Origin: Selenomonas sputigena_A
GTDB lineage: Bacteria > Bacillota > Negativicutes > Selenomonadales > Selenomonadaceae
Assembly (NCBI RefSeq): GCF_051603425.1
Contig: NZ_CP194411.1
Span: 1,984,001 to 2,048,000 of the forward strand
Reading direction: 5' to 3'
Length of the DNA: 64,000 nucleotides
The first letter of the stretch is position 1; each line of letters begins with the position of its first letter. The notes beneath the pieces were generated by a model. The model made no database searches, was not told the origin of the DNA, and saw nothing but the letters and a program-made list of their open reading frames with translations. Shown here piece after piece: positions 45,125 through 53,625 of this stretch. Position numbers and translations under genes: made by a program.

Positions 45125-45244
45125 TCATTTTCGGGAAAGATTTTGGGGGAAAGATCGGGGATAAGCGAAAATTTCCAACGACAGGCAGGATATAAGGAGT
45201 TTTCAGAGAATAAAGAAAACAGAATAAAACGAGGAGTTGATAGA

Positions 45245-47323
45245 ATGAAAGAGTACGCAAGCACGAATATCCGTAATATTGCCCTGGTCGGACACGGCAA
45301 GTCGGGCAAGACGAGCATCGTGGAGGACTGCCTTTTCAATACGGGCGCTGTCAAGCGGCGCGGCAGCATTGAGGACGGGACGATGACTTCGGATTATGAA
45401 CCGGAAGAAACGCGGCGCGAGCTCAGTATCCAGAGCTCCTTAATTGCCTGCGAATGGCTCGATCACAAGCTCAATATCCTTGATACGCCGGGTTACCCGG
45501 ATTTTGTCGGTGAGGTGAAGGAGGCGCTGCAGGCGGCGGACAGCGCGCTAATCGTCATATCGGCTGTCTCAGGCATCGAGGTTGAGACGGAGAAGGTTTG
45601 GCGTTATGCGGAAGCTATGGATTTGCCGCGTGCTTTCTTTGTGAACAAGATTGACCGTGAACATGCAGATTATCAGAATGTCGTCAATGAACTGCGCCTG
45701 CGCTTCGGTACGGGGGTTGTGCCGATTCAGCTGCCGGTCGGCAAGGAAGCAGCTTTCCAGGGCGTTGTCGATCTTTTGGCTATGACCATCCGCATCAAGG
45801 AACGCGACAAGAACAACTGCGTTTCGCTCGAAGAGATTCCCGAATACATGAAGGACGATGTTGAGGAAGCGCGGCAGGCTCTGATTGAGGGTGTGGCTGA
45901 AATTAACAATTCCTTGTTGGAAAAATATATTGAAGGAGAGAAAATCGAGGAGAAAGAAGTGGCGGAGGCTCTGATCGAGGGAATCCAGACGGGGAAAATT
46001 TTTCCTGTGCTTTGTGGCTCGGCATCCCTCAATGTCGGGATGCACGCGCTTCTCAACGATATGGTGGAATATCTGCCAGCGCCGACCGATCGTACGGTCG
46101 TGGGAACGGCTCCGGGCGGCGAGGAGCTTGTGGAACGGAGACCCGAGGATGCCTTTTCGGCGCAGGTGTTCAAGACGATTGTCGATCCGTTCGTAGGACG
46201 TCTGAGCTTCATCCGCATTTTTTCGGGCGAGATGAAGGGCGACGCCTCCTACTGGAATATCACACAGAACGAGATGGAGCGCGTGAGCACGCTTTATACA
46301 ATGCAGGGCAAGAAACAGATTGCCGTCGGAAAGGCGCAGGGCGGCGATATCGTGGTGGCAGCAAAACTGCAGAATACGCGCACGTCGGATACGCTCGTGG
46401 CGAAGGACGCGCCTCTCGTTTACGACGCAATCGAATTCCCTGAGCCGATGCTGGCGCAGGCCGTCTATGTGAAGAAAAAGGGCGAGGAAGACAAGGTCTT
46501 TGCAGCGCTCGCCAAGGAATGCGAGGAAGATCCGACGCTGCGGCTCGAAAAGGACAGCGAGACGAAGGAAACTCTGATCCGCGGCATTGGCGAAGTGCAT
46601 ATCGAGGTGCTGCAGGAGAAGATGAAGCGCAAATTCGGCATCGAGGCAATATTCCAGGAGCCGCGCATAGCCTACCGCGAGACGATAAGGAAGAGCGTGA
46701 AGGCCGAAGGAAAACACAAGAAGCAAAGCGGCGGACACGGGCAGTACGGCCATGTCATGCTTGAGATTTCACCGCGCGAAGCGGGTACGGGCAACGAGTT
46801 CACGGAAAATATCTTCGGCGGCAGCGTGCCGCGCCAGTATGTGCCTGCCGTTGAGAAGGGAACAGCGGAAACGCTGGCAGCCGGCATCCTCGCGGGATAT
46901 CCCGTCGTCGACGTCAAGGTTAATCTCTACGATGGCTCGTACCATACGGTTGACTCGTCGGAAGTTGCGTTCAAGACAGCGACGGCAATCGCTCTGCGGA
47001 AGGGTGTGCTTGAAGCTGCGCCGGTGCTCCTCGAGCCGATTTATGAGATGACCGTCCATGCGCCTGAGTATTATATGGGCGATGTCATGGGGCAGCTCAA
47101 CGCGAAGCGTGCGCGTATCCTCGGCATGGAGATGATCGGCAAAGATACGAGCGAGGTTCGCGCGCAGGTGCCGCTTGCTTCTTTGCATAAGTATGCCACA
47201 GAGCTTCGCTCCATGACGCAGGGGCGCGGCGAGTATTCGCTGAAGTTCTCCCATTACGAGGAGGTTCCTGCAAAAACAGCGGAAAAAATCATTGAGGAAA
47301 CGAAGGCACGGAAAGACAAATAA
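45245..47323 (+). CDS. Elongation factor G-like translational GTPase (FusA paralogue)
   Basis: 692 residues, with the five-domain layout of EF-G. The first GTP-binding motif reads GHGKSGKT, unlike the AHIDAGKT of standard EF-G, and is typical of the EF-G-like paralogue group. DTPGYPDFVGEV and NKIDRE follow at the usual spacing, and the C-terminal part contains SGGHGQYGHV and HKYATELRSMTQGRGEY. Since standard fusA normally sits in the str operon with rpsL/rpsG, this stand-alone gene is the second copy type. Its role (translocation or recycling under special conditions) is uncertain. ATG 45245 follows GAGGAG. Confidence 0.9.
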   Translation: MKEYASTNIRNIALVGHGKSGKTSIVEDCLFNTGAVKRRGSIEDGTMTSDYEPEETRRELSIQSSLIACEWLDHKLNILDTPGYPDFVGEVKEALQAADSALIVISAVSGIEVETEKVWRYAEAMDLPRAFFVNKIDREHADYQNVVNELRLRFGTGVVPIQLPVGKEAAFQGVVDLLAMTIRIKERDKNNCVSLEEIPEYMKDDVEEARQALIEGVAEINNSLLEKYIEGEKIEEKEVAEALIEGIQTGKIFPVLCGSASLNVGMHALLNDMVEYLPAPTDRTVVGTAPGGEELVERRPEDAFSAQVFKTIVDPFVGRLSFIRIFSGEMKGDASYWNITQNEMERVSTLYTMQGKKQIAVGKAQGGDIVVAAKLQNTRTSDTLVAKDAPLVYDAIEFPEPMLAQAVYVKKKGEEDKVFAALAKECEEDPTLRLEKDSETKETLIRGIGEVHIEVLQEKMKRKFGIEAIFQEPRIAYRETIRKSVKAEGKHKKQSGGHGQYGHVMLEISPREAGTGNEFTENIFGGSVPRQYVPAVEKGTAETLAAGILAGYPVVDVKVNLYDGSYHTVDSSEVAFKTATAIALRKGVLEAAPVLLEPIYEMTVHAPEYYMGDVMGQLNAKRARILGMEMIGKDTSEVRAQVPLASLHKYATELRSMTQGRGEYSLKFSHYEEVPAKTAEKIIEETKARKDK

Positions 47324-47333
47324 AAGGGAAAGG

Positions 47334-47373
47334 AAGGAAGCCGCCGCACCTTATCCTGCGGCGGCTTCCTTTT
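47334..47373 (+). terminator. Intrinsic terminator after the EF-G-like gene
   Basis: Perfect 15-bp stem (47334-47348/47357-47371), CCTTATCC loop, T-run at the end. Confidence 0.93.
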
Positions 47374-47479
47374 GCTGCACGGGAAACCTGCGTCATATTT
47401 TCCGGATTTTTGCATGGAAATTTCTTGCGAAATGCCGGATGATATGTTATTCTATAAACCATAATTGCAAATTGCAAAT

Positions 47480-47750
47480 GCGTTGCAGAGGAATAGTAAG
47501 CCGCATGGAATGAAAAGAGAGCCGCTGGTTGGTGAAAAGCGGAGAGGAAGTGCGGTTGAACTCGCCTTGAAGCAGCCCGCTGAAGAATGGGAGCCCGACA
47601 CGATGTTCCCTGCAGTAGGCGGAGCCGGAGCCTGACCGTTAAAGCAGGAGGATATGATGGTATCCGTTAAAGTGCGTGCCTTTGGCGCGAAATTGAGTGG
47701 TAACACGTAAGCATTGCCTTTCGTCTCTTTGGGGATGAAAGGCTTTTTCT
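47480..47750 (+). promoter_or_regulatory. T-box leader (Leu) of leuA
   Basis: The region has the order of a T-box riboswitch: an AGTA-type GA motif in stem I (near 47490), a long stem with a GGTTGGTG-type apical loop, a specifier loop with GAA-CTC-GCC (CTC, leucine, 47561-47563), the T-box TGGTAACACG (47698-47707), then an attenuator hairpin. The base after TGG is T, matching the A discriminator of tRNA-Leu. Uncharged tRNA-Leu would stabilise the antiterminator and allow leuA transcription. The remaining part of 47374-47479 is AT-rich and should hold the promoter. Confidence 0.88.
47716..47748 (+). terminator. T-box attenuator terminator
   Basis: Stem GCCTTTC/GAAAGGC with a 14-nt loop followed by TTTTT. 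It overlaps the end of the T-box domain as expected for a transcription attenuator. Confidence 0.8.
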
Positions 47751-47778
47751 ATGAATGGAGATGCAGGAGGCGTTATTT

Positions 47779-49449
47779 ATGGAGAATTTTACAAAATACG
47801 AGAAACAGTATTTTCTGCCGCCCGAGATAGATTTAAGCTGGATGAAGCAGGAACACCCGAAGAAGGCTCCTACATGGTGCAGCGTTGATCTGCGCGACGG
47901 CAACCAGGCTTTGATCATACCGATGAGCCTGGAGGAGAAGCTGGAATTTTACAAGATGCTTGTGAAGATCGGCTTCAAGGAGATCGAGGTGGGATTCCCC
48001 GCGGCTTCCGATACGGAGTTTTCGTTCCTGCGCCGCTTGGTGGAGGACGATCTCATTCCTGAAGATGTGACGGTACAGGTCTTGACGCAGGCGCGCGAGC
48101 ATATCATCAAGAGGACGTTTGAGGCGCTTGACGGGGTAAAGAACGCCATTGTCCATGTTTACAATTCGACATCGGTACCGCAGCGTGAGCAGGTTTTCCA
48201 TAAGTCGAAGGAAGAGATCAAGAAGATCGCTGTCGAGGGTGCGGAGCTTCTTGCCGAGCTTACGGCAAAGGCGAGCGCGAACTATCGCTTCGAATATTCG
48301 CCCGAGAGTTTCACGGGCACGGAGCCGGAGTATGCGCTCGAGGTCTGCAACGCCGTGCTCGATGTTTGGCAGCCGAAAGCGGACAATCCTGCAATCATCA
48401 ACATTCCTGTGACGGTGCAGCTTTCGATGCCGCATGTCTACGGCATGCAAGTGGCGTACATCTCGCAGAACCTCAAATATCGTGATGCCGTCAAGCTGTC
48501 TTTGCACCCGCACAACGACCGCGGCTGCGGCGTGGCGGATTCGGAGCTCGGTATCCTGGCGGGCGCGGAACGCATCGAAGGCACGCTCTTCGGCAACGGT
48601 GAGCGTACGGGCAACGCCGACATCGTGACACTTGCCATGAATCTTTTCGCGCTCGGCGTCGATCCTGAGCTGGACTTCTCCAATATGCCCGAGCTGGTGG
48701 AGCTTTACGAGCGGGTGACGCGCATGAACGTCCACGCGCGTCAGCCGTACGCGGGCGAGCTCGTCTTTGCCGCTTTCTCTGGATCGCATCAGGATGCGAT
48801 CGCCAAGGGCATGAAATGGCGGGAGGAGAAGCAGCCGAAGTTCTGGAACGTGCCGTATCTCTACATCGATCCGAAGGATGTCGGGCGCGAATACGACGGC
48901 GACGTCATCCGCATCAACAGCCAGTCGGGCAAGGGCGGCGTCGGCTATCTGATGGAGCAGAAATATGGGCTGGAGCTGCCGAAAAAGATGCGCGAGGATC
49001 TCAGTTACTTCGTTAAGGGTGTTTCCGATCGCGGGCACAAGGAGCTTTTGCCTGAGGAAGTACACGATCTCTTCCAGAAGGAATACGTGAACGTCGAATC
49101 TCCGATCCGGCTCATCGATTTCTTGCTGAAAAAAGCGCCGGACGGCGTGCGGGCAGGCGAAGTGCATCTGGAAATCAACGGCAAGCCGGTGACGTATCAG
49201 GCGCGCGGCAACGGCCGCCTGGATGCCATCAGCAACGCCCTGCAGGAAAATCTCGGCATTTCGTATAGGGATCTGACCTACAGCGAGCATGCGCTGGAAA
49301 TCGGCTCGACATCAAGAGCCATGGCATATATCGGCATCAAGGCGGAAAACGGCCAGGTGACATGGGGTGCGGGCATGGATACGGATATCATCACGGCTTC
49401 GGCGATGGCGCTCGTGAGTGCGATCAACCGCATGAAGCATAACCAATGA
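47779..49449 (+). CDS. leuA: 2-isopropylmalate synthase (long LeuA type)
   Basis: 556 residues. LeuA condenses acetyl-CoA and 2-ketoisovalerate, the first committed step to leucine. The TIM barrel has SVDLRDGNQALI near residue 36 (metal Asp) and LHPHNDRGCGVADSE near 242 (metal His pair); the C-terminal regulatory domain closes the protein. Length and N-terminal extension match the type found in yeast and actinobacteria, about 550-600 residues. ATG 47779 lies 8 nt after AGGAGG; earlier in-frame ATGs at 47755 and 47761 lie before that site. T-box control for Leu fits the function. Confidence 0.95.
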   Translation: MENFTKYEKQYFLPPEIDLSWMKQEHPKKAPTWCSVDLRDGNQALIIPMSLEEKLEFYKMLVKIGFKEIEVGFPAASDTEFSFLRRLVEDDLIPEDVTVQVLTQAREHIIKRTFEALDGVKNAIVHVYNSTSVPQREQVFHKSKEEIKKIAVEGAELLAELTAKASANYRFEYSPESFTGTEPEYALEVCNAVLDVWQPKADNPAIINIPVTVQLSMPHVYGMQVAYISQNLKYRDAVKLSLHPHNDRGCGVADSELGILAGAERIEGTLFGNGERTGNADIVTLAMNLFALGVDPELDFSNMPELVELYERVTRMNVHARQPYAGELVFAAFSGSHQDAIAKGMKWREEKQPKFWNVPYLYIDPKDVGREYDGDVIRINSQSGKGGVGYLMEQKYGLELPKKMREDLSYFVKGVSDRGHKELLPEEVHDLFQKEYVNVESPIRLIDFLLKKAPDGVRAGEVHLEINGKPVTYQARGNGRLDAISNALQENLGISYRDLTYSEHALEIGSTSRAMAYIGIKAENGQVTWGAGMDTDIITASAMALVSAINRMKHNQ

Positions 49450-50402
49450 GGACGCTGGCAACTGTTCTGCTGAGCAGCCTTGTGACCGCTCTTTTGCTTA
49501 CGGTATTTTCCATGGGGGCACTCTTCTATACGGTCGGCGGCTACTTCGTCGATCTTGCCCTGAAACGGGGCAGCATGAGCGATCCGATGGCGCCGCCCGT
49601 CATCAGTACAAGCCTTTCCGATCCGAATGTGACTTTGCCGAAAAAACCGGAAGCACGGAGCGAGGATTGGTCGATTCGCTCCTTCGACGGCCTGCATCTC
49701 GTAGGAACACATTTTTCTCCGTCGGTGCGCAGCCATCGCTGGGTCGTGCTGCTGCATGGCTATGGGCGCAGCCAGGAGGATACTTGGGATTATGCTGAAG
49801 CCTATATCGAGCATGGCTACCATGTCCTGACGCCGGATCTGCGCGCTTCCGGGAGGAGCGAGGGGCAATATATCACGATGGGAGCGCTGGAGAGCCGCGA
49901 TGTTTCGGCTTGGGTTGCACGCATTGCCGAGGCGGATCCGGAGGCGCGTGTCGTGCTGCACGGCGTTTCCATGGGGGCGGCAACGGCGCTTCTCGCCGCA
50001 GGGCGCAGCGATATGCCGGGGAGCTTGGCGGCGGTCATCGAGGACTCAGGCTATACGAGTGCTGAAGATATGTTTACGCGCAAGATGGAAGGATTCAATC
50101 TGCCGGCGCATCTCATCATGCGCGGTGTAAACTATATGAGCCGGGAAAGGACGGGTGTGGCGCTTTCCGACGCTTCGGCCATCGAGGCGGTGCGGCACAC
50201 GAAGGTGCCGACGCTCTTCATCCATGGCACATCCGATCTTTTGGTGCCTTACGGTATGATGCAGGAACTCAAGAATGCCTCGAATGCACCCGTCAAGGAA
50301 GAGTTGACTGTCGATGGCGCATGGCATGCCGCGACGAAGGCAAAGGAACCGCAGAAGTATTATCATCGTGTATTTGAGTTTGACGATCGCTGGACGAGCT
50401 GA
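49446..50402 (+). CDS. Membrane-anchored alpha/beta hydrolase
   Basis: 318 residues. An N-terminal hydrophobic segment (VLLSSLVTALLLTVFSMGALF) is followed by an alpha/beta hydrolase domain with LLHGYGRSQED (oxyanion region), the nucleophile elbow GVSMGAATAL (Ser near residue 178), a late LFIHGTSDLLVPYG (acid) and a catalytic His in DGAWHAA. This is the pattern of YqkD-like extracytoplasmic hydrolases. The substrate is unknown. ATG overlaps the leuA stop by 4 nt, so it is co-translated, though no link to leucine is evident. Confidence 0.88.
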   Translation: MRTLATVLLSSLVTALLLTVFSMGALFYTVGGYFVDLALKRGSMSDPMAPPVISTSLSDPNVTLPKKPEARSEDWSIRSFDGLHLVGTHFSPSVRSHRWVVLLHGYGRSQEDTWDYAEAYIEHGYHVLTPDLRASGRSEGQYITMGALESRDVSAWVARIAEADPEARVVLHGVSMGAATALLAAGRSDMPGSLAAVIEDSGYTSAEDMFTRKMEGFNLPAHLIMRGVNYMSRERTGVALSDASAIEAVRHTKVPTLFIHGTSDLLVPYGMMQELKNASNAPVKEELTVDGAWHAATKAKEPQKYYHRVFEFDDRWTS

Positions 50403-50428
50403 TTTTTGGCTTGGGAAAGGACAAGGCT

Positions 50429-50866
50429 ATGCGGGCTGTTGTGACAAGGGTGAAAGAAGCTTCCGTTTCCATCGAGGGAGAGGTGCAGGGAGCGATTGGG
50501 AAAGGGTTTCTCGTGCTTCTAGGCATCGGTTCCGGGGATGGGGAGGAAGAAGCGAAATACCTGGCAGAGAAAATCTGCAATTTACGCGTTTTTTCCGATG
50601 CAGCGGGCAAGATGAATCTTTCTTTGGCACAGGTACGAGGAGAGCTTCTTGTCATTTCGCAGTTTACCCTCTATGCCGATCTTTCGAGCCGCAGGCCGGG
50701 TTTTTCGCGTGCGGCAAAGCCCGATATCGCGGAGCCCCTTTACGAGAGCTTTCTGGCTCATTGCCGCGCACTGGGCTTTTCCGTCGCGCATGGCAGCTTC
50801 GGTGCGGACATGCAGGTGGCATCCGTCAACGACGGGCCGGTGACGCTCCTCTTCGATACGGATTGA
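50429..50866 (+). CDS. dtd: D-aminoacyl-tRNA deacylase
   Basis: 145 residues. Dtd hydrolyses D-aminoacyl-tRNAs and some mischarged ones, protecting translation. Start MRAVVTRVKEASVSIEGEV is typical. The two active-site motifs are ISQFTLYAD and NDGPVTLLFDTD (Gly-cis-Pro). ATG 50429 follows GGGAAAGG; a TTG 18 nt upstream precedes that site. It is the last gene of the leuA unit and is followed by a strong terminator. Confidence 0.95.
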   Translation: MRAVVTRVKEASVSIEGEVQGAIGKGFLVLLGIGSGDGEEEAKYLAEKICNLRVFSDAAGKMNLSLAQVRGELLVISQFTLYADLSSRRPGFSRAAKPDIAEPLYESFLAHCRALGFSVAHGSFGADMQVASVNDGPVTLLFDTD

Positions 50867-50890
50867 ATGAACAAGCGGTATTTCCGCAGC

Positions 50891-50920
50891 AAAAAAGGGC
50901 AGCTTCGGCTGCTCTTTTTT
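50891..50920 (+). terminator. Intrinsic terminator after dtd
   Basis: 13-bp stem with a TTCG tetraloop (50904-50907), one G-U pair and six terminal T. Confidence 0.93.
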
Positions 50921-50955
50921 GCTATAAGGGAGGGAATGCACAAATGGGATAATGG

Positions 50956-50964
50956 TGTTATAAT
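50956..50964 (+). promoter_or_regulatory. Extended -10 promoter for pyrK-pyrD
   Basis: TG-T-TATAAT (50956-50964), about 40 nt before the pyrK start. The -35 is weak, as is common with an extended -10. No PyrR-type attenuator is evident in the short leader. Confidence 0.6.
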
Positions 50965-51003
50965 ACAACGAGAAGTGAGCGTTTAGGACAGGAGGACGAT
51001 TCC

Positions 51004-51768
51004 TTGAAAAAAACTTTGGAGGATGCCATTGTCGTTTTGAACCAGGCGATTTTATCTGATGTCTGGCAGATGGAAATTCTTTCACCGAGAATTGCGGCGG
51101 GCGCGGAACCGGGGCAGTTTGTCATGGTGAAGAAAGCGGCGGGCGCACATTTTTTGCGCCGTCCTTTTGGTGTGGCCGATATAAACGAGGAGAAGGGAAC
51201 CCTTACCATCTTTTATCGCATATTGGGAAAGGGGACAAGAGAGCTTGCTGCTATGCGCCCGGGAGAAAGCCTGAGTGCAGAAGGGCCGCTTGGCACAGGT
51301 TTTACGCTTACGGAAGAGCCTGCATTGCTCGTCGGCGGCGGCATGGGACTGGCGCCGCTTCTTTTGCTTGCACGCCGCCTGCCTGAGAAGCCGGCGGTCA
51401 TCATCGGCGGGCGCTCTGAATCTGAGACATTCTGGACACGTTTTTTTGCGCCGTACTGCAAGGCTGTCTATATTGCGACGGACGATGGTTCGAGCGGGTT
51501 CCACGGATATCCCCTGCATCTCATGCCGCTTGTTCTTTGTGAAAACGAAGTGCGTGCTGTCAAAACGTGCGGTCCCGACCCTTTGATGGAAGGCATAGCG
51601 CGTCTTTCGCGGAGCGCGGGGCTTTCCTGCGAGGTTTCGCTTGAAAGGCGTATGGCATGCGGCTTCGGTGTCTGTCTGGGCTGTACCTTCGAGGGGAAAA
51701 AGACGGGAAGAAGGCGCAAGGTCTGCACGGATGGACCTGTCTTTGACGCAGAGGAGGTGTTCGAATGA
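51004..51768 (+). CDS. pyrK: Dihydroorotate dehydrogenase B, electron transfer subunit
   Basis: 254 residues. PyrK passes electrons from dihydroorotate (via PyrD) to NAD. A flavin-reductase-like domain has FLRRPFGVAD (FAD binding) and LVGGGMGLAPLLLLARRL (NAD site). The C-terminal 2Fe-2S ligands are in ACGFGVCLGC and, 15 residues later, KVCTDGPVF. Start TTG 51004 follows AGGAGGAC. It overlaps pyrD by 4 nt (ATGA), as usual for this pair. Confidence 0.95.
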   Translation: MKKTLEDAIVVLNQAILSDVWQMEILSPRIAAGAEPGQFVMVKKAAGAHFLRRPFGVADINEEKGTLTIFYRILGKGTRELAAMRPGESLSAEGPLGTGFTLTEEPALLVGGGMGLAPLLLLARRLPEKPAVIIGGRSESETFWTRFFAPYCKAVYIATDDGSSGFHGYPLHLMPLVLCENEVRAVKTCGPDPLMEGIARLSRSAGLSCEVSLERRMACGFGVCLGCTFEGKKTGRRRKVCTDGPVFDAEEVFE

Positions 51769-52679
51769 ACAAGGAAAGGCTCTCCGTCGAGGTGGCGGGC
51801 ATCCGCATGGCGACACCCGTCATGGGCGCTTCCGGCACCTTTGGCTTTGGTATGGAGTATGAGGATTTTATCGATCTTGCCGACGTCGGTGCTGTCGTTT
51901 CAAAAGGCATTACGCCGAAACCGCGGGCGGGCAACGGCGGTGTGCGCATTGCCGAAACCCCTTCCGGCATGCTCAACTCCATCGGCTTGGAAAATCCCGG
52001 CATTGAAGCGTTTTGCCGTGATATTCTTCCCGAGGCGGCGAAGCTCCCGACAGCGTTCCTTGTCAATATCAGCGCGGGGACGGCGGAGGAATACGGCGAG
52101 ATGGCGCAGATGCTTGACGTCGCGGGCATTGACGGCATCGAGGTCAATATCTCCTGCCCGAACGTCAAAGAAGGCGGCATCGTTTTTGGTACGGATCCCA
52201 AGCAAGCGGCTCTTGTGACAGAACAGGTGAAAAAGAATACAAAAAAGCCTGTTTTCGTCAAATTATCGCCGAATGTCACAGATATTTGCCGGATGGCAAA
52301 GGCTGTGGAGGCGGCGGGAGCCGATGCTGTTTCACTGATCAATACGCTGACGGGCATGGTCATCGATGTTGAGAAAAGAAAGCCTCTGCTTGGAAACATT
52401 ACGGGCGGTCTTTCGGGACCGGCGGTGAAGCCCATTGCCCTGCGCATGGTTTATCAGGTGGCCCATGCCGTATCGATTCCCGTCATCGGTATGGGCGGCA
52501 TCCAGACTGGCGAGGATGTGGCCGCCTTTATGCTGGCTGGGGCGAGCGCCGTTGAAATCGGCGCGGAAAACTTTGTAAACCCGCGCGCTGTCGTTGAGGC
52601 TGCTGAAAGGCTGGAGGCGTATCTTGACCGTCAGGGCATCGATACGGCAAAGGAGCTGACGGGGGCAATGGAACTCTAA
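51765..52679 (+). CDS. pyrD: Dihydroorotate dehydrogenase B, catalytic subunit
   Basis: 304 residues, TIM-barrel flavoprotein. PyrD oxidises dihydroorotate to orotate in pyrimidine synthesis. GASGTFGFGMEY near the start, VNISCPNVKEGG near residue 128, VFVKLSPN and the FMN site IGMGGIQTGEDVAAFMLAGA near residue 245 are clear. The pairing with pyrK makes it class 1B. No other pyr genes follow, so the rest of the pathway is elsewhere. Confidence 0.96.
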   Translation: MNKERLSVEVAGIRMATPVMGASGTFGFGMEYEDFIDLADVGAVVSKGITPKPRAGNGGVRIAETPSGMLNSIGLENPGIEAFCRDILPEAAKLPTAFLVNISAGTAEEYGEMAQMLDVAGIDGIEVNISCPNVKEGGIVFGTDPKQAALVTEQVKKNTKKPVFVKLSPNVTDICRMAKAVEAAGADAVSLINTLTGMVIDVEKRKPLLGNITGGLSGPAVKPIALRMVYQVAHAVSIPVIGMGGIQTGEDVAAFMLAGASAVEIGAENFVNPRAVVEAAERLEAYLDRQGIDTAKELTGAMEL

Positions 52680-52720
52680 CCTTGGGAGAATCATCGGGGC
52701 GCAGACAGATCGTGTCTCGC

Positions 52721-52750
52721 AGGGAAAGATAGGGAAAGATAGGGAAGGAT
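52721..52750 (+). repeat. Three tandem 10-bp repeats carrying ribosome-binding sequence
   Basis: AGGGAAAGAT twice, then AGGGAAGGAT, ending on the start codon region of the next gene. Each unit is Shine-Dalgarno-like, so two registers can serve ATG 52749 or ATG 52758. Confidence 0.8.
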
Positions 52751-53603
52751 GGCGTCTATGGGGGATTTTGGACAGGAAGATCATGGGGCAGGGAGGAAAT
52801 TTCATACGCTTTGGGCGGCAGCTTTCTGTCTCCTCGCGCTCATCGCCGTTCTTGCCGGCTGCGGCAGCCGTTCTGCTGTGGAAAGGGAACCCGTCCATCA
52901 TGCCGATTTCGTCGAGGGCGCGAAACTCGTTGAGAATCCCCTGAAGCTGAAGGGCAAGGAAGTGCAGTTCGTCACGCGTGTCATACAGACAGAAGGGGAT
53001 GTTATAGAAACGGAAATGCATACGAACGGCCCTAGAATCTTTGTGCACGGCAAAGGTGTTGCCGCGATGGAAAAGGATGCGGAACGGGGCGACTATGTAC
53101 GCGTCTATGGGAAGGTGGCGGAAGAGGATCGCACGGGGTATATTGCTGTTCTGGATGCGTTCAAGGTCACGAAGCCGGCTTGGAGCGATTTGATGAAATC
53201 ATCGCGGAGCCTCAGAAGTGAGGAAGGCAATATCGAGGTACAGATTTTGGGTGCGACGGCAGGACGGGACTCGCTGGTTGTGGGAGAAGGAAGCATTTCC
53301 CTGATGCCGGAGGGAGCAGCATCGCGTCTTCAGGACATAGCCTTTATCGGCATGACGATGAAGATTCGCGGGGAAATTTATGACGATGGTGATGGGGATT
53401 TTGACTATCTTGAGCGCAATGGGCAGCCGATGCGCTCAGGTTTTACGCTTGATTTTGCAGATGACGGAACGGCCGTGTTCAAAACGGAAGCACTTACAGT
53501 GCCTTTGGAGTATAAGGACGCGATGAAAGCTCTCGGTGTTTCCGGCAAGGAGAGCTCGGTTATGCTGCCGGCGGGGACGACGTATCGTCTGCATTATCGC
53601 TGA
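52749..53603 (+). CDS. Lipoprotein of unknown function
   Basis: 284 residues (or 281 from ATG 52758). A signal segment (LWAAAFCLLALIAVLAGC) ends in a lipobox with the lipidated Cys near residue 38, after a longish hydrophilic start. The mature part seems to hold two OB-fold-like beta domains (KGKEVQFVTRVIQ and IKI-rich segments, then FIGMTMKIRGEIYD), each about 100 residues. It has no known catalytic motif. Located after pyrD with a 69-nt gap containing 10-bp tandem repeats, and just before the aminopeptidase gene. Expected on the periplasmic face of a membrane. Confidence 0.75.
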   Translation: MASMGDFGQEDHGAGRKFHTLWAAAFCLLALIAVLAGCGSRSAVEREPVHHADFVEGAKLVENPLKLKGKEVQFVTRVIQTEGDVIETEMHTNGPRIFVHGKGVAAMEKDAERGDYVRVYGKVAEEDRTGYIAVLDAFKVTKPAWSDLMKSSRSLRSEEGNIEVQILGATAGRDSLVVGEGSISLMPEGAASRLQDIAFIGMTMKIRGEIYDDGDGDFDYLERNGQPMRSGFTLDFADDGTAVFKTEALTVPLEYKDAMKALGVSGKESSVMLPAGTTYRLHYR

Positions 53604-53625
53604 TATGATACGAGGAGGCATAGGG

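Noticed and set aside
50293..50952. Several overlapping alternative frames around dtd
   Set aside because: dtd has both active-site motifs and a ribosome site; the others are shadows.
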